The notes below the pieces were generated by a model, which worked only from the letters and a program-made list of their open reading frames with translations, had not been told where the DNA came from and did not search any database. Positions 18,448 through 27,040 of a DNA stretch of 64,000 bases are shown here, in pieces (the first letter of the stretch is position 1; each line of letters opens with the position of its first letter). The position numbers and the translations under genes were made by a program. The stretch comes from Microcella frigidaquae. Lineage in GTDB: Bacteria > Actinomycetota > Actinomycetes > Actinomycetales > Microbacteriaceae. The stretch lies in assembly GCF_014200395.1 (NCBI RefSeq), contig NZ_JACHBS010000001.1, forward strand, positions 1,550,001 through 1,614,000. Reading direction: 5' to 3'.

Positions 18448-18912
18448 ATGGATGCTCATCGCACTCCTCGCCGAGCGACGATCGTGGCCTTCGTGGTCGC
18501 GCTCTCGGCCGCCCTGCTCGCGATCAGCGGCGCGTTCGTGCTCGCCGTGCTCGTGCCCGACGCGACCGACCCCGCGGGGTGGGGCACGGGCCCGGCCATC
18601 CTCTTCGCAACGGCGATGCTCACGGGGTTTCTCGCCTCTCTCATCGCGGCGCTTCTCGGCGGTCGCCTGGTCGCGGGTGCCGTCGGTCGCCCCGGGCCGT
18701 CGGGCGACGCGCTGATCCTGGCCGTCTTCGCGGTCATCGGCACCGGCGCGATCGCCCTCTGGACGTTCGGCGTCGGTATCGGTCTCGACCCGCGGCCACC
18801 CTGGCTCGACCCGCTCGGAACCGTCGCCACCGTCATCGCACTGGCGGGCGCGCTCGTCACCGCGGTGATCATCAGCGATCGACCTCGGCGCGGTTCTCCG
18901 GCTCGAGGATGA
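18448..18912 (+). CDS. Four-helix membrane protein, unknown
   Basis: 154 aa with four hydrophobic segments (IVAFVVALSAALLAISGAFV, ILFATAMLTGFLASLIAALL, ALILAVFAVIGTGAIALWTF, VATVIALAGALVTAVIISD). No family motif recognised. Its last 41 bp overlap the 3' end of the opposing deazaflavin-dependent reductase gene. Confidence 0.6.
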   Translation: MDAHRTPRRATIVAFVVALSAALLAISGAFVLAVLVPDATDPAGWGTGPAILFATAMLTGFLASLIAALLGGRLVAGAVGRPGPSGDALILAVFAVIGTGAIALWTFGVGIGLDPRPPWLDPLGTVATVIALAGALVTAVIISDRPRRGSPARG

Positions 18913-19342
18913 CGACGGGGATCTCGCGTCGCGTGCGCCGCTGGTACTGCGCGTAGCCCCCGTAGGCGCGGACGGCCTCCGGCCACCAGCGGGCCCGCTC
19001 GTCCGGGTCGGCGGTGCGGGCTCGGTAGGGGCGCGGATGCTCGCCCGGTGCCGCGACGAGCACGCGCGGCTCGGCCACGAGGTTGAGGTACCACGCGGGC
19101 TGCAGGTCGTCGCCGCCGCGACTCGCGATCACGATCAGACGCTCGCCGCTCTGCCCGCCGGGCAGGGGCTCGCGGGCCGGCACGGTGAGCAGCGCGGTGC
19201 GGGGAAGCCCCGAGCTGTGTCCGGTCGTGGTCAGCTCGATCACGGGCATGGTGCCGAGCCGACGGCCGAGGCGGTTGCCGGTCAGGCGCAGCACGGCGTG
19301 GTGCAGGGCCGTGATGGTGAGCATCGTGCGGCGGTTCGACAT
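18872..19342 (-). CDS. Deazaflavin (F420)-dependent nitroreductase family protein
   Basis: 156 aa, DDN/F420H2-dependent quinone reductase family. Typical segments: MPVIELTTTGHSSGLPRTAL, LIVIASRGGDDLQPAWYLNL and ARWWPEAVRAYGGYAQYQRR. Reduces quinones or other acceptors with coenzyme F420. Start MSNRRTMLTITAL at ATG 19342, with TACCGT 7 nt upstream; the longer upstream frame runs into the znuA promoter. Divergent from znuA. Confidence 0.85.
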   Translation of the reverse strand: MSNRRTMLTITALHHAVLRLTGNRLGRRLGTMPVIELTTTGHSSGLPRTALLTVPAREPLPGGQSGERLIVIASRGGDDLQPAWYLNLVAEPRVLVAAPGEHPRPYRARTADPDERARWWPEAVRAYGGYAQYQRRTRREIPVVILEPENRAEVDR

Positions 19343-19349
19343 GCGGGCG

Positions 19350-19355
19350 ACGGTA
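19350..19355 (-). promoter_or_regulatory. Leaderless -10 element TACCGT
   Basis: TACCGT ends 7 nt before the ATG of the deazaflavin-dependent reductase gene. Confidence 0.4.
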
Positions 19356-19411
19356 GCGGAGCATCCTGAATCGGGATGCCGAAGCGCGACGGGCGGACGA
19401 CGACAGGGCTT

Positions 19412-19454
19412 ATTGAGAACCGTTTTGACAATCGTTCTCGATAAGACGTACGAT
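19412..19454 (+). promoter_or_regulatory. Zur-type operator overlapping the znuA promoter
   Basis: GAGAAC (19415-19420) and GTTCTC (19434-19439) form an inverted repeat around TTTTGACAAT. It can be read as two overlapping degenerate 7-1-7 boxes, TGAGAACCGTTTTGA and TGACAATCGTTCTCG. The consensus -35 TTGACA (19425-19430) lies inside, and -10 TACGAT (19449-19454) follows with an 18-bp spacer, ending 6 nt before the znuA ATG. Repressor binding here would block RNA polymerase. Confidence 0.7.
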
Positions 19455-19460
19455 CGGAGC

Positions 19461-20480
19461 ATGACCTCGACCCGCCGCGCCCTTCCCGCTCTGCTCGTCG
19501 CCTCCGCCGCCGGCCTCGCCCTCACCGGGTGCGCCGCGCCCGCACCCGCCGACGAGGCCACGGGCCTCTCCGTCGTCGCCTCGACCAACGTCTACGGCGA
19601 CGTCGCCGCCGCGATCGCCGGTGACGCCGCGACCGTGACGAGCATCATCGACTCCCCCACGATCGACCCGCACAGCTACGAGGCGAGCGCGCAGGACCAG
19701 CTCGTGATCTCGACCGCCGACCTCATCATCGAGAACGGCGGCGGGTACGACCCGTTCGTCGACGTGCTCGTCGAGGGCTCGGGCACCGAGGCCGTTGTGA
19801 TCAGCGCCGTCGTCGTCGGCGGACTGCTCGAGGAGGGTGAGGACGCCCACAGCCACAGCGAGGAGGAGGCGCACGCCGAGGAGGAGTCGCACGCCGACGA
19901 GGCCCACTCGGGGGAGGAGGCCCACAGCGAGGACGACGGCCACGGCCACCTCGAGGGCACCAACGAGCACGTCTGGTACGACATCCACGTGATGGAGGAC
20001 GTCGCCGCGGCGATCGCCACCGAGCTCGCCGCGCTTGACCCGGAGAACGCGACGGTCTTCGAGCAGAACCTCACGGCGTTCCAGGAGCGACTCGAGGGGC
20101 TCGAGGCACTCCTGGAGGAGACCGCCGCCACACTCGGCGGCGGTGTCGTCGCCAAGACCGAGACCGTGCCCGCCTACCTGCTCGCCGAGCTCGGATTCGA
20201 CGACGCGACGCCCGACGCGTTCACCGAGGCGATCGAGGAGGGCGCGGACGTTCCCCCGCTCGCGCTGCAGCAGGTGCTCGACCTCATCGACTCGGGCGAG
20301 GTGCGCTTGCTCGGCTACAACGAGCAGACCGCGAGCCCCGAGACCGAGCGGGTGCGCGCCGCGGCCGAAGCGGCGGGCATCCCGGTGGTCTCGTTCGTCG
20401 AAACCCTCCCGGAGGGGGAAGACTACATCTCGTGGATGCGCCTGAACATCGAAGCGGTCGCCGCGGCGCTCGCCGCGTGA
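19461..20480 (+). CDS. znuA: Zinc ABC transporter substrate-binding lipoprotein
   Basis: 339 aa. Signal peptide with lipobox LTGC (Cys24), so membrane-anchored outside the cell. Cluster A-I fold: VVASTNVYGDVAAAIAG, DSPTIDPHSYEAS and NEHVWYDIHVM supply metal-binding histidines. A His/Glu/Asp-rich loop (about residues 130-170, repeated AHSEE/HADEAHS) is the marker of zinc-binding ZnuA proteins. First gene of znuA-znuC-znuB-zur, under a Zur-like operator. Confidence 0.94.
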   Translation: MTSTRRALPALLVASAAGLALTGCAAPAPADEATGLSVVASTNVYGDVAAAIAGDAATVTSIIDSPTIDPHSYEASAQDQLVISTADLIIENGGGYDPFVDVLVEGSGTEAVVISAVVVGGLLEEGEDAHSHSEEEAHAEEESHADEAHSGEEAHSEDDGHGHLEGTNEHVWYDIHVMEDVAAAIATELAALDPENATVFEQNLTAFQERLEGLEALLEETAATLGGGVVAKTETVPAYLLAELGFDDATPDAFTEAIEEGADVPPLALQQVLDLIDSGEVRLLGYNEQTASPETERVRAAAEAAGIPVVSFVETLPEGEDYISWMRLNIEAVAAALAA

Positions 20481-21307
20481 CGAACGCTTCACCGGAGAGC
20501 GGCCCCGCCGCGGAAGCCCAGCCCGTGCTGAGCGTCCGCGGCGGGGCCCTCCGTGTGCGCGATCGCGTGCTCTGGAGCGGCCTCGACCTCGACGTGCGCG
20601 CCGGCGAGTTCATCGCTGTGCTGGGCGGCAACGGCACCGGCAAGACCAGCCTCCTGCGGGCCATGCTCGGTGAGCGGCGGCTCGACGAGGGCACGGTGCT
20701 CGTCGACGGTCACGCCGCGCACCGCGGCCATCGCCGCATCGGGTACATCCCGCAGCAGAAGATCGCCGCGCCCGGCACGCCCCTGCGCGGGCGCGACCTC
20801 GTGGCGCTCGGCGTCAACGGCACCCGCTGGGGTCCGCCGATCTCGACGCGGGCTGATCGCCAACGAGTGGATGCTCTGCTCGAGGCGGTCGGGGCGCAGG
20901 CGTTCGCCGACCGTCCGCTCGGCAGCCTCTCGGGCGGCGAGCAGCAGCGCCTGCGGGTCGCCCAGTCTCTCGCCGACGACCCGACCCTGCTGCTGTGCGA
21001 CGAACCGCTGATGAGCCTCGACCTCAACCACCAGCGGGCCGTGAGCGAGCTCATCGACGCGCGTCGGCGCGAGCACGGCACGGCGGTCGTCTTCGTGACT
21101 CACGACATCAACCCCGTGCTCGGCATGGTCGATCGCGTGCTGTACCTCGCCCAGGGGCGATTCACCGTCGGCAGGCCCGACGAGGTGCTGCGCGACGACG
21201 TGCTCTCGCGCCTCTACGGCACTCCCGTCGAGGTGTTCCGCTCGCGCGGCCGCGTGATCGTCGTGGGCGTGCCCGAGACCGAGCACCACCACGAGGTGAT
21301 CGCGTGA
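20477..21307 (+). CDS. znuC: Zinc ABC transporter ATP-binding protein
   Basis: 276 aa. Walker A GGNGTGKTS, signature LSGGEQQRL, Walker B LLLCDEPLMSLD and H-loop VTHDIN. The GTG start overlaps the znuA stop (GTGA). Energises zinc import with ZnuA and the downstream permease. The C-terminal tail ETEHHHEVIA has a short His run that could contact zinc. Confidence 0.93.
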   Translation: MTNASPESGPAAEAQPVLSVRGGALRVRDRVLWSGLDLDVRAGEFIAVLGGNGTGKTSLLRAMLGERRLDEGTVLVDGHAAHRGHRRIGYIPQQKIAAPGTPLRGRDLVALGVNGTRWGPPISTRADRQRVDALLEAVGAQAFADRPLGSLSGGEQQRLRVAQSLADDPTLLLCDEPLMSLDLNHQRAVSELIDARRREHGTAVVFVTHDINPVLGMVDRVLYLAQGRFTVGRPDEVLRDDVLSRLYGTPVEVFRSRGRVIVVGVPETEHHHEVIA

Positions 21308-22131
21308 TCACCGTCGACCCCGGTACCTATGTGCAGCTGCTCGCGCTCGTGCAGAACTCGATCATCGCCGCCGCGGTGCTCGGCATCGTCGGCGGACTCG
21401 TCGGCGTCTTCGTCATGCAGCGCGACATGGCGTTCGCCGTGCATGGCATCAGTGAGCTGTCGTTCGCCGGGGCTGCCGCCGCGCTGCTGCTCGGCCTCAA
21501 CGTCGTGGGCGGCTCGATCGTCGGCTCGCTCGTCGCCGCCGCGCTCATCGGGGTGCTCGGCGCGAAGGCCCGCGATCGCAACTCGATCATCGGGGTGCTC
21601 ATGCCCTTCGGGCTCGGGCTGGGCATCCTCTTCCTGGCTCTCTACCCGGGGCGCAGCGGCAACAAGTTCGGGCTGCTCACCGGGCAGATCATCAGCGTCG
21701 ACCTTCCGCAGCTCGGGCTGCTGATCGGCATCAGCATCGTCGTCCTCGTCGCGCTACTCGTCGTCTGGCGCCCGCTGACCTTCGACAGCCTCGACCCCGA
21801 GGTCGCCAGCGCGCGTGGTGTGCCCGGCCGGACATTGAGCATCGTATTCATGACGCTGCTCGGGCTGACGGTCGCGGTGTCGGTGCAGATCATCGGAGCG
21901 CTGCTCGTCATGGCCCTCCTCGTCACACCGGCCGCGGCTGCCCTGCGGGTCTCGAGCTCGCCCGTGCTCGTGCCCGTGCTGAGCATGCTGTTCGGCTTCG
22001 TCTCCGCCGTCGGGGGCATCCTGCTCGCGATCGGCGGCTCGCTGCCGATCAGCCCGTACATCACGACCATCTCGTTCGCGATCTATATGGTCTGCCGCCT
22101 CATCGGTCGCCGCACGGGAGCCCTGCGATGA
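21304..22131 (+). CDS. znuB: Zinc ABC transporter permease
   Basis: 275 aa, ABC-3 family membrane protein with eight or nine hydrophobic segments (NSIIAAAVLGIVGGLVGVFV, LLIGISIVVLVALLVVW, IIGALLVMALLVTPAAAALR). GALLVMALLVTPAAAA is the typical family core. GTG start coupled to znuC (GTGA); the stop overlaps the zur ATG (ATGA). Confidence 0.93.
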   Translation: MITVDPGTYVQLLALVQNSIIAAAVLGIVGGLVGVFVMQRDMAFAVHGISELSFAGAAAALLLGLNVVGGSIVGSLVAAALIGVLGAKARDRNSIIGVLMPFGLGLGILFLALYPGRSGNKFGLLTGQIISVDLPQLGLLIGISIVVLVALLVVWRPLTFDSLDPEVASARGVPGRTLSIVFMTLLGLTVAVSVQIIGALLVMALLVTPAAAALRVSSSPVLVPVLSMLFGFVSAVGGILLAIGGSLPISPYITTISFAIYMVCRLIGRRTGALR

Positions 22132-22532
22132 AGCGCAACACCTGGCAGCGCGAGGCGGTGCGCGCCGCCCTGGCCGATAACGACGGTTTCGTCAGCGCGC
22201 AGGCGCTGCACGCGAGCCTCCGCGAGGGCGGGTCGAGCATCGGGCTCGCCACCGTCTACCGCGCGCTCGCCGACCTCGCCGAGGAGGGCGAAGCCGACTC
22301 GCTGCAGCAGGACGGCGAGGCGCTCTATCGCGCCTGCACTCCCGGCAGCCATCATCACCACCTCATCTGCCGCGGATGCGGGCTCACCGTTGAGATCGAG
22401 GCAGACGCCGTCGAGCAGTGGGCGCGCGACGTCGCCGCCGCGCACGGGTTCACCCGCCCTGAGCACGTCGTCGACGTCTTCGGGCTGTGCGCCGCCTGCG
22501 CCGAATTGCAGGCGAACCCCTCGCCGTCGTAG
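22128..22532 (+). CDS. zur: Fur-family zinc uptake regulator
   Basis: 134 aa. N-terminal winged helix with TWQREAVRAALADNDGFVSA and GLATVYRALADLAEEG; the metal region SHHHHLICRGCG and the second pair CAAC (structural zinc, CxxC x2). It is the fourth gene of the znu operon and probably represses it through the operator at 19412-19454. Assigned to Zur rather than Fur by context. Confidence 0.88.
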   Translation: MKRNTWQREAVRAALADNDGFVSAQALHASLREGGSSIGLATVYRALADLAEEGEADSLQQDGEALYRACTPGSHHHHLICRGCGLTVEIEADAVEQWARDVAAAHGFTRPEHVVDVFGLCAACAELQANPSPS

Positions 22533-22635
22533 GCTAGGGGTTTGTGTGAGCGGCCATCCGCTCTTCTTGTGCGCTCGTCCGGGCCCGCAGCCTCACCGTG
22601 GGCACCACCGGATGTCAGCGTGCCGACAAGTGACC

Positions 22636-22665
22636 TTGGGTACGGCGATCGCCGTACGGTAGCTG
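22636..22665 (+). promoter_or_regulatory. rpmB promoter region with an 18-bp perfect palindrome
   Basis: GTACGGCGATCGCCGTAC (22640-22657) is a perfect palindrome lying between a possible -35 TTGGGT (22636-22641) and -10 TAGCTG (22660-22665). It does not resemble the Zur operator upstream of znuA. It could be an operator for another regulator. Confidence 0.4.
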
Positions 22666-22679
22666 AAATTGGAGGAACC

Positions 22680-22916
22680 ATGGCAGCCGTCTGCCAGGTG
22701 ACCGGAGCCACTCCCGGCTTTGGGCACAACATCTCGCACTCGCACCGACGCACCAAGCGCCGGTTCGACCCGAACATCCAGAAGAAGACGTACTACGTGC
22801 CGTCGCTTCGCCGTAACGTCACGCTGACCCTGTCGGCGAAGGGCATCAAGGTCATCGACGCCCGTGGCATCGAGTCCGTGGTCAAGGACCTCCTGGCCCG
22901 TGGGGAGAAGATCTAA
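22680..22916 (+). CDS. rpmB: 50S ribosomal protein bL28 (zinc-independent form)
   Basis: 78 aa. [38 protein letters not shown] and [18 protein letters not shown] are bL28. Only one Cys is present, so the CxxC...CxxC zinc site is missing. SD GGAGGAA upstream of ATG 22680. First gene of rpmB-rpmG-rpsN. Confidence 0.96.
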   Translation: MAAVCQVTGATPGFGHNISHSHRRTKRRFDPNIQKKTYYVPSLRRNVTLTLSAKGIKVIDARGIESVVKDLLARGEKI

Positions 22917-23083
22917 TGGCGAAGCAGCAGGACGTCCGTCCGATCATCAAGCTGAAGTCCACGGCGGGAACCGGGTACACCTACGTGACCCGCAAGAACC
23001 GTCGCAACGACCCCGACCGCCTCGTGCTGAAGAAGTACGACCCGGTGATCCGCAAGCACGTCGAATTCCGCGAGGAGCGCTAA
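22916..23083 (+). CDS. rpmG: 50S ribosomal protein bL33 (zinc-independent form)
   Basis: 55 aa: [34 protein letters not shown], ending HVEFREER. No cysteine at all, so this is the C- form that needs no zinc. The ATG overlaps the rpmB stop by one base (TAATG). Confidence 0.96.
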   Translation: MAKQQDVRPIIKLKSTAGTGYTYVTRKNRRNDPDRLVLKKYDPVIRKHVEFREER

Positions 23084-23086
23084 GTC

Positions 23087-23392
23087 ATGGCGAAGAAGAG
23101 CAAGATCGCGCGCAACGAGCAGCGCAAGGTTGTCGTCGAGCGGTACGCCGCCAAGCGGCTCGAGCTGAAGAAGGCCCTCGTCGACCCGAACGGCACCGAC
23201 GAGTCGCGCGAGGCCGCGCGCATCGGCCTGCAGAAGCTGCCCCGCAACGCCTCCCCGGTCCGCGTCCGCTCGCGCGACGCCGTCGACGGCCGCCCCCGCG
23301 GTGTGCTGACCAAGTACGGCATCTCGCGTGTGCGGTTCCGCGACATGGCGCACCGCGGCGAGCTGCCCGGCATCACCAAGTCGAGCTGGTAG
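23087..23392 (+). CDS. rpsN: 30S ribosomal protein uS14 (zinc-independent, long form)
   Basis: 101 aa. [20 protein letters not shown] start and [20 protein letters not shown] / GITKSSW end are typical of the long, cysteine-free S14 form. Follows rpmG by 3 bp and precedes a terminator hairpin. In many Actinobacteria these C- paralogues spare zinc; here they sit right after znuACB-zur. Confidence 0.96.
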   Translation: MAKKSKIARNEQRKVVVERYAAKRLELKKALVDPNGTDESREAARIGLQKLPRNASPVRVRSRDAVDGRPRGVLTKYGISRVRFRDMAHRGELPGITKSSW

Positions 23393-23408
23393 TTCCGCAT
23401 CACCACGC

Positions 23409-23438
23409 GAGGGGCATCCCGGGTTCGGGATGCCCCTC
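23409..23438 (+). terminator. Terminator hairpin after rpsN
   Basis: GAGGGGCATCCCG (23409-23421) pairs perfectly with 23426-23438 around a GGTT loop. The T tract is weak (CCGTCGTTCC). Confidence 0.65.
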
Positions 23439-23597
23439 CGTCGTTCCCGGACGACCCGTCCCGCACATCCGCGCATTTCGGGCGCACCGTGCCGAATTGC
23501 CCGGAATCCCGCGGGTGTGCTGGTACCGTCGAGGCGGCTCGGGGTCAGAGGACGACTTCGCGCTTCACCACCCACATTGAGGTCCGAGGAGGACACC

Positions 23598-23870
23598 ATG
23601 AACCGTTCCGAGCTTGTCGCGGCCATCGCCGCTGAGTCGGGTCTGAGCCAGGCCGACGTCAACCGCGCCATCGACGGCCTCTTCTCGGTCGTCTCGGGCG
23701 CCGTCAAGGGCGGCACGAAGGTCGCGATCCCCGGCTGGATCTCCTTCGAGCGCACCCACCGCGACGCGCGCACCGGCCGCAACCCGCAGACCGGCGAGGC
23801 CATCCAGATCGCGGCGTCGTACGGCGTCAAGGTCAGCGCCGGCAGCAAGCTGAAGGCCGCCGCCAAGTAG
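23598..23870 (+). CDS. hup: HU-family nucleoid protein
   Basis: 90 aa. MNRSELVAAIAAESGLSQAD, GGTKVAIPGWISFERTHRDA and RTGRNPQTGEAIQIAASYGV are the HU dimerisation and DNA-binding arm regions. It lacks the Lys/Ala-rich C-terminal tail of mycobacterial HupB. SD GAGGAGG upstream; an extended -10 TGGTACCGT lies at 23521-23529. A terminator follows. Confidence 0.94.
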   Translation: MNRSELVAAIAAESGLSQADVNRAIDGLFSVVSGAVKGGTKVAIPGWISFERTHRDARTGRNPQTGEAIQIAASYGVKVSAGSKLKAAAK

Positions 23871-23889
23871 GCAGCCTTCCCCTACGCTC

Positions 23890-23923
23890 GAGGGCGGCAC
23901 CCCGGTGACGGGGGGTCGCCCTC
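23890..23923 (+). terminator. Terminator hairpin after hup
   Basis: GAGGGCGGCACCCC (23890-23903) pairs with the GGGGGTCGCCCTC arm ending at 23923 with one or two mismatches; weak T run downstream. Confidence 0.55.
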
Positions 23924-23990
23924 CGCGCTTTCCCGGCGGCTGCTGAGCCCCGGTGGGCCGGTGTCGGAGCCCGTGCACAGCACTCTCGCC

Positions 23991-23996
23991 TAGTCT
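23991..23996 (+). promoter_or_regulatory. Leaderless -10 element TAGTCT
   Basis: TAGTCT ends 6 nt before the GTG at 24003; no SD. Confidence 0.5.
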
Positions 23997-24002
23997 GGAC
24001 GG

Positions 24003-26090
24003 GTGACCACGACCGCCGCGCCCCGACTGCGCACCGAGCCCCTCCCCTGGGGAGTCATCGGGGTCACCGCGCTCGTCGCTGCGGCGTTCATGGCGACCCT
24101 CGTGGGGCTCGTGCTCGGCGGTGGCGCGGAGGCGCCGCTGCTCTCCGACCCGGGGCCGGTCGTCCGCTACGGGCTCCCCCTCGCGAAGCTGCTCGGAACA
24201 CTCGGTGCGGCGGGTGCGATCGGCGCACTACTGCTCGCCCTGCTGGCCCTCGCGCCCGAGCGGCCCGAGTTCGGGCGCGCGCTCGACGTGGCCGCCGCAT
24301 CCGCCGCGCTCTGGACGCTCGCCTCCGCGGCCTCCGGATTCCTGACCTTCCTCGCCATCTACGCCCAGCCGGTGACCCTCGACCCGCAGTTCGGCGCGCT
24401 GCTCTCGAACTTCCTCAGTACCCGTGAGATTGGGCAGGCCTGGCTCGCGACCACCCTCATGGCGGCGGTCGTCACCGTGCTGTGCTTCGCACTGCGGTCG
24501 CCCGCGCTGCTCGCCGGGGTGCTGGTCGTCGCCGTCGCAGCCCTCTGGCCCGTCGCGCAGACCGGGCACACGGGCGGAACCGCCGACCACGACGCCGCCG
24601 TCACCGCGGTGTACCTGCACAGCGTGTTCGCCGCGCTGTGGGTGGGCGGCCTCGCCACCATCGTGCTCATCCGGCACGCGCTCGCCGAGCGCCTGCCCGT
24701 GGTGCTCGCCCGCTACTCGACGATCGCGCTCGTGGCCTTCATCGTCGTCGCGAGCTCGGGGCTCGTCAGTGCGCAGCTGCGCATGGGCGGCGTCGAGGCG
24801 CTCGCGACGCCGTACGGGCTGCTTGTCGCCGCCAAGGTGCTCGCCCTCATCGGGTTGGGAGCGTTCGGGGCGGCGTATCGTCGCTCGATCATCCGCCGTC
24901 TGACGGCCTCGATGGAGGCCGGAGCCGCGGCTCCGCGGAGTGCGTTCTGGGTCATCGTCAGCGCCGAGCTCGCCCTCATGGGCGCCGCGTCGGGCCTCGC
25001 GGCGGCACTTGCCCGCACCGCCACACCCGTTCCCCAGGTGCCCGTTGATCAGCTGGCCAACCCGACCCCTGCGGAGATCCTCACCGGGGCACCCCTCCCG
25101 CCGCCGTACGAGCCCTGGCGCCTGTTCACCGAGTGGGATCTCAACCTGCTCTGGACCCTCATCGCCGCCTTCGGCGCGTTCTTCTACGTGGCGGGCGCGC
25201 TCAGGCTGCAGCGGCGCGGCGACCGCTGGCCGATCGCGCGCACCCTCATGTTCGTCGCCGGCATGGCCCTGATCGTGTTCGTCACGAGCAGCGGGCTCGC
25301 GGTCTACGAGCGGTACCTGTTCAGCGTGCACATGCTCGGGCACATGATCCTCAGCATGGGAATTCCCGTGCTCATCGTGCTCGCCGCGCCCGTCACGCTC
25401 GCCGCACGCGCGATCCACGCCCGTAAGGACGGCTCGCGAGGACCGCGCGAGTGGATCCTCGCCATCGTGCACTCGCGCTTCGCCGGGCTCGTCGGCCATC
25501 CGCTGGTCGCCTCGGTGGTCTTCGCCGTCTCGCTGCTGGTGTTCTACTACTCGCCGCTCTTCTCCTGGGCGGTCAGCGACCACATCGGGCACCAGTGGAT
25601 GGTGTTGCACTTCCTGCTGAGCGGGTACCTGTTCGTCAACGCGCTCATCGGCATCGACCCGGCTCCGTACCGCCCGCCGTACGCGATCCGGCTCATCATC
25701 CTCCTCGCCACCATGGCGTTCCACGCGTTCTTCGGGCTCTCGCTCATCACCGGCACCGGCCTTCTGCTGCCGGAGTGGTTCGGCGCGATGGGCCGCGAGT
25801 GGGGCCAGACGCCGCTCGCCGACCAGCAGACCGGCGGCGGCATCGCGTGGAGCGTCGGGGAGATCCCGACCCTCCTGCTCGCTCTGCTCGTCATGTGGAG
25901 CTGGAGCCGCGCCGACAAGCGCGAGTCGACCCGGCTCGACCGCAAGGCCGACCGCGACGGCGACGCCGACCTCGAGGCGTGGAACGCGATGCTCGCCGAG
26001 CGCGCGGCCGCGAGCGAGCGGGCGACGGCGCAGGGTCGTTCAGCGGCGCAGGGTCGTTCGGCGGCTCAGGGCCGCGCCGGGTCCACCTGA
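24003..26090 (+). CDS. CopD/CtaG fusion: copper resistance and cytochrome c oxidase assembly membrane protein
   Basis: 695 aa. The N-terminal half is a CopD-like membrane domain (VAQTGHTGGTADHDAAV, VYLHSVFAALWVGGLATIVL). The C-terminal half is a caa3-type CtaG domain (YERYLFSVHMLGHMILSMGI, WMVLHFLLSGYLFVNALIGI, conserved His and Met). Likely handles copper for cytochrome oxidase or periplasm-side copper. The extreme C-terminus has a short tandem repeat (QGRSAA), 18 bp per unit at 26028-26081. It overlaps the 3' end of the opposing gene by 25 bp. Confidence 0.88.
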   Translation: MTTTAAPRLRTEPLPWGVIGVTALVAAAFMATLVGLVLGGGAEAPLLSDPGPVVRYGLPLAKLLGTLGAAGAIGALLLALLALAPERPEFGRALDVAAASAALWTLASAASGFLTFLAIYAQPVTLDPQFGALLSNFLSTREIGQAWLATTLMAAVVTVLCFALRSPALLAGVLVVAVAALWPVAQTGHTGGTADHDAAVTAVYLHSVFAALWVGGLATIVLIRHALAERLPVVLARYSTIALVAFIVVASSGLVSAQLRMGGVEALATPYGLLVAAKVLALIGLGAFGAAYRRSIIRRLTASMEAGAAAPRSAFWVIVSAELALMGAASGLAAALARTATPVPQVPVDQLANPTPAEILTGAPLPPPYEPWRLFTEWDLNLLWTLIAAFGAFFYVAGALRLQRRGDRWPIARTLMFVAGMALIVFVTSSGLAVYERYLFSVHMLGHMILSMGIPVLIVLAAPVTLAARAIHARKDGSRGPREWILAIVHSRFAGLVGHPLVASVVFAVSLLVFYYSPLFSWAVSDHIGHQWMVLHFLLSGYLFVNALIGIDPAPYRPPYAIRLIILLATMAFHAFFGLSLITGTGLLLPEWFGAMGREWGQTPLADQQTGGGIAWSVGEIPTLLLALLVMWSWSRADKRESTRLDRKADRDGDADLEAWNAMLAERAAASERATAQGRSAAQGRSAAQGRAGST

Positions 26091-27034
26091 AGCTCGGGCT
26101 GACCGCCCGACAGGCGCACCGTTCCGGCGGCCGTGAACGCGACCGACTCCTCGCGCTCGAACACCCGCCCGTCGAACAGTCGCTGCACGCTGAGGGCCAC
26201 GGTGGCGATGCCGTCGGCGCGCAGACGCCACTCTCCGACGGCGGCGCCCGGCTCGAGCACGACCTCTGCGCGCTCGTCGATCCTCCAGACCGGCGGCTCT
26301 GTGACCCGGTTCTCGATGGCGACCCCGAACGGACAGGCCGCCGGCTTCAGCACCGGCTGCGCGGCGCACCCGGCGAGCAACTCGTCGAGCAGCCGGCCGA
26401 CCTCGCGCTCGAGCAGCATCGAGGGGACGGCGCGCAGCACCACGGGCGACGCCTCCGACCCCGGAGCGTCGGGCAGACCCGTCGCGCGCACCGTCACGGG
26501 CTCGGCGAGGAGCAGGGGCTCCGCCAGCCGCACCGTGACCCGGGCCGGCACCAGCACCGCGACCCGGGCGACCTCGCCCGGGCCGGGAGCGGTCACCGCG
26601 ACCGGGCCGACGACGAGAGCATCGTGCTGGTCGACCCCGACCACGAGCGCGGTCACCGGCGGGTCGACGAAGCGCCAGGCCGGGATCACCCCGGCGGTGG
26701 GAGGTGCGGGCTCGAGCAGGAAGGTCGTGCGCGCGGCATCCCGCTGATCGCCGTACTCCGCGGTGACCGCGACGCGTCCGTCACTCCGCGGCGCGGTCGC
26801 GATGATGCGGCGGATGCTGGCCGAGCCCTCATCGCCGAGCGGCAGCGGTGCGTCCTCCGCGAGCCCGGCCAGCCGCGCGGCGGTGACGAGGTCATCGCGA
26901 GCGAGGGCGTCGAGGTACCGCTCGACGTGGTGCTCCGGCCCGGCCGTCATCGCGAGGGCGGCTCCGATGCCGATCGCGCCGGCCGCCAGGAGGGCGGCCG
27001 CACCCCCTCCCCACGCGAGTCGAGCCCGGGACAT
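26066..27034 (-). CDS. Exported or membrane-anchored protein, unknown
   Basis: 322 aa. An N-terminal hydrophobic segment (LAWGGGAAALLAAGAIGIGAALAM) is an uncleaved anchor or signal peptide. The rest is beta-rich and polar, with a conserved-looking Cys pair (GCAAQ...AACPFG, about residues 225-240). No family recognised. A leaderless -10 (TAGGCT, 6-nt gap) supports ATG 27034. Convergent with the CopD/CtaG gene. Confidence 0.65.
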   Translation of the reverse strand: MSRARLAWGGGAAALLAAGAIGIGAALAMTAGPEHHVERYLDALARDDLVTAARLAGLAEDAPLPLGDEGSASIRRIIATAPRSDGRVAVTAEYGDQRDAARTTFLLEPAPPTAGVIPAWRFVDPPVTALVVGVDQHDALVVGPVAVTAPGPGEVARVAVLVPARVTVRLAEPLLLAEPVTVRATGLPDAPGSEASPVVLRAVPSMLLEREVGRLLDELLAGCAAQPVLKPAACPFGVAIENRVTEPPVWRIDERAEVVLEPGAAVGEWRLRADGIATVALSVQRLFDGRVFEREESVAFTAAGTVRLSGGQPELQVDPARP

Positions 27035-27040
27035 GCGCCC

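Noticed and set aside
22533-22679. Zur box before rpmB
   Set aside because: No sequence like the znuA operator was found; only an unrelated perfect palindrome is present.
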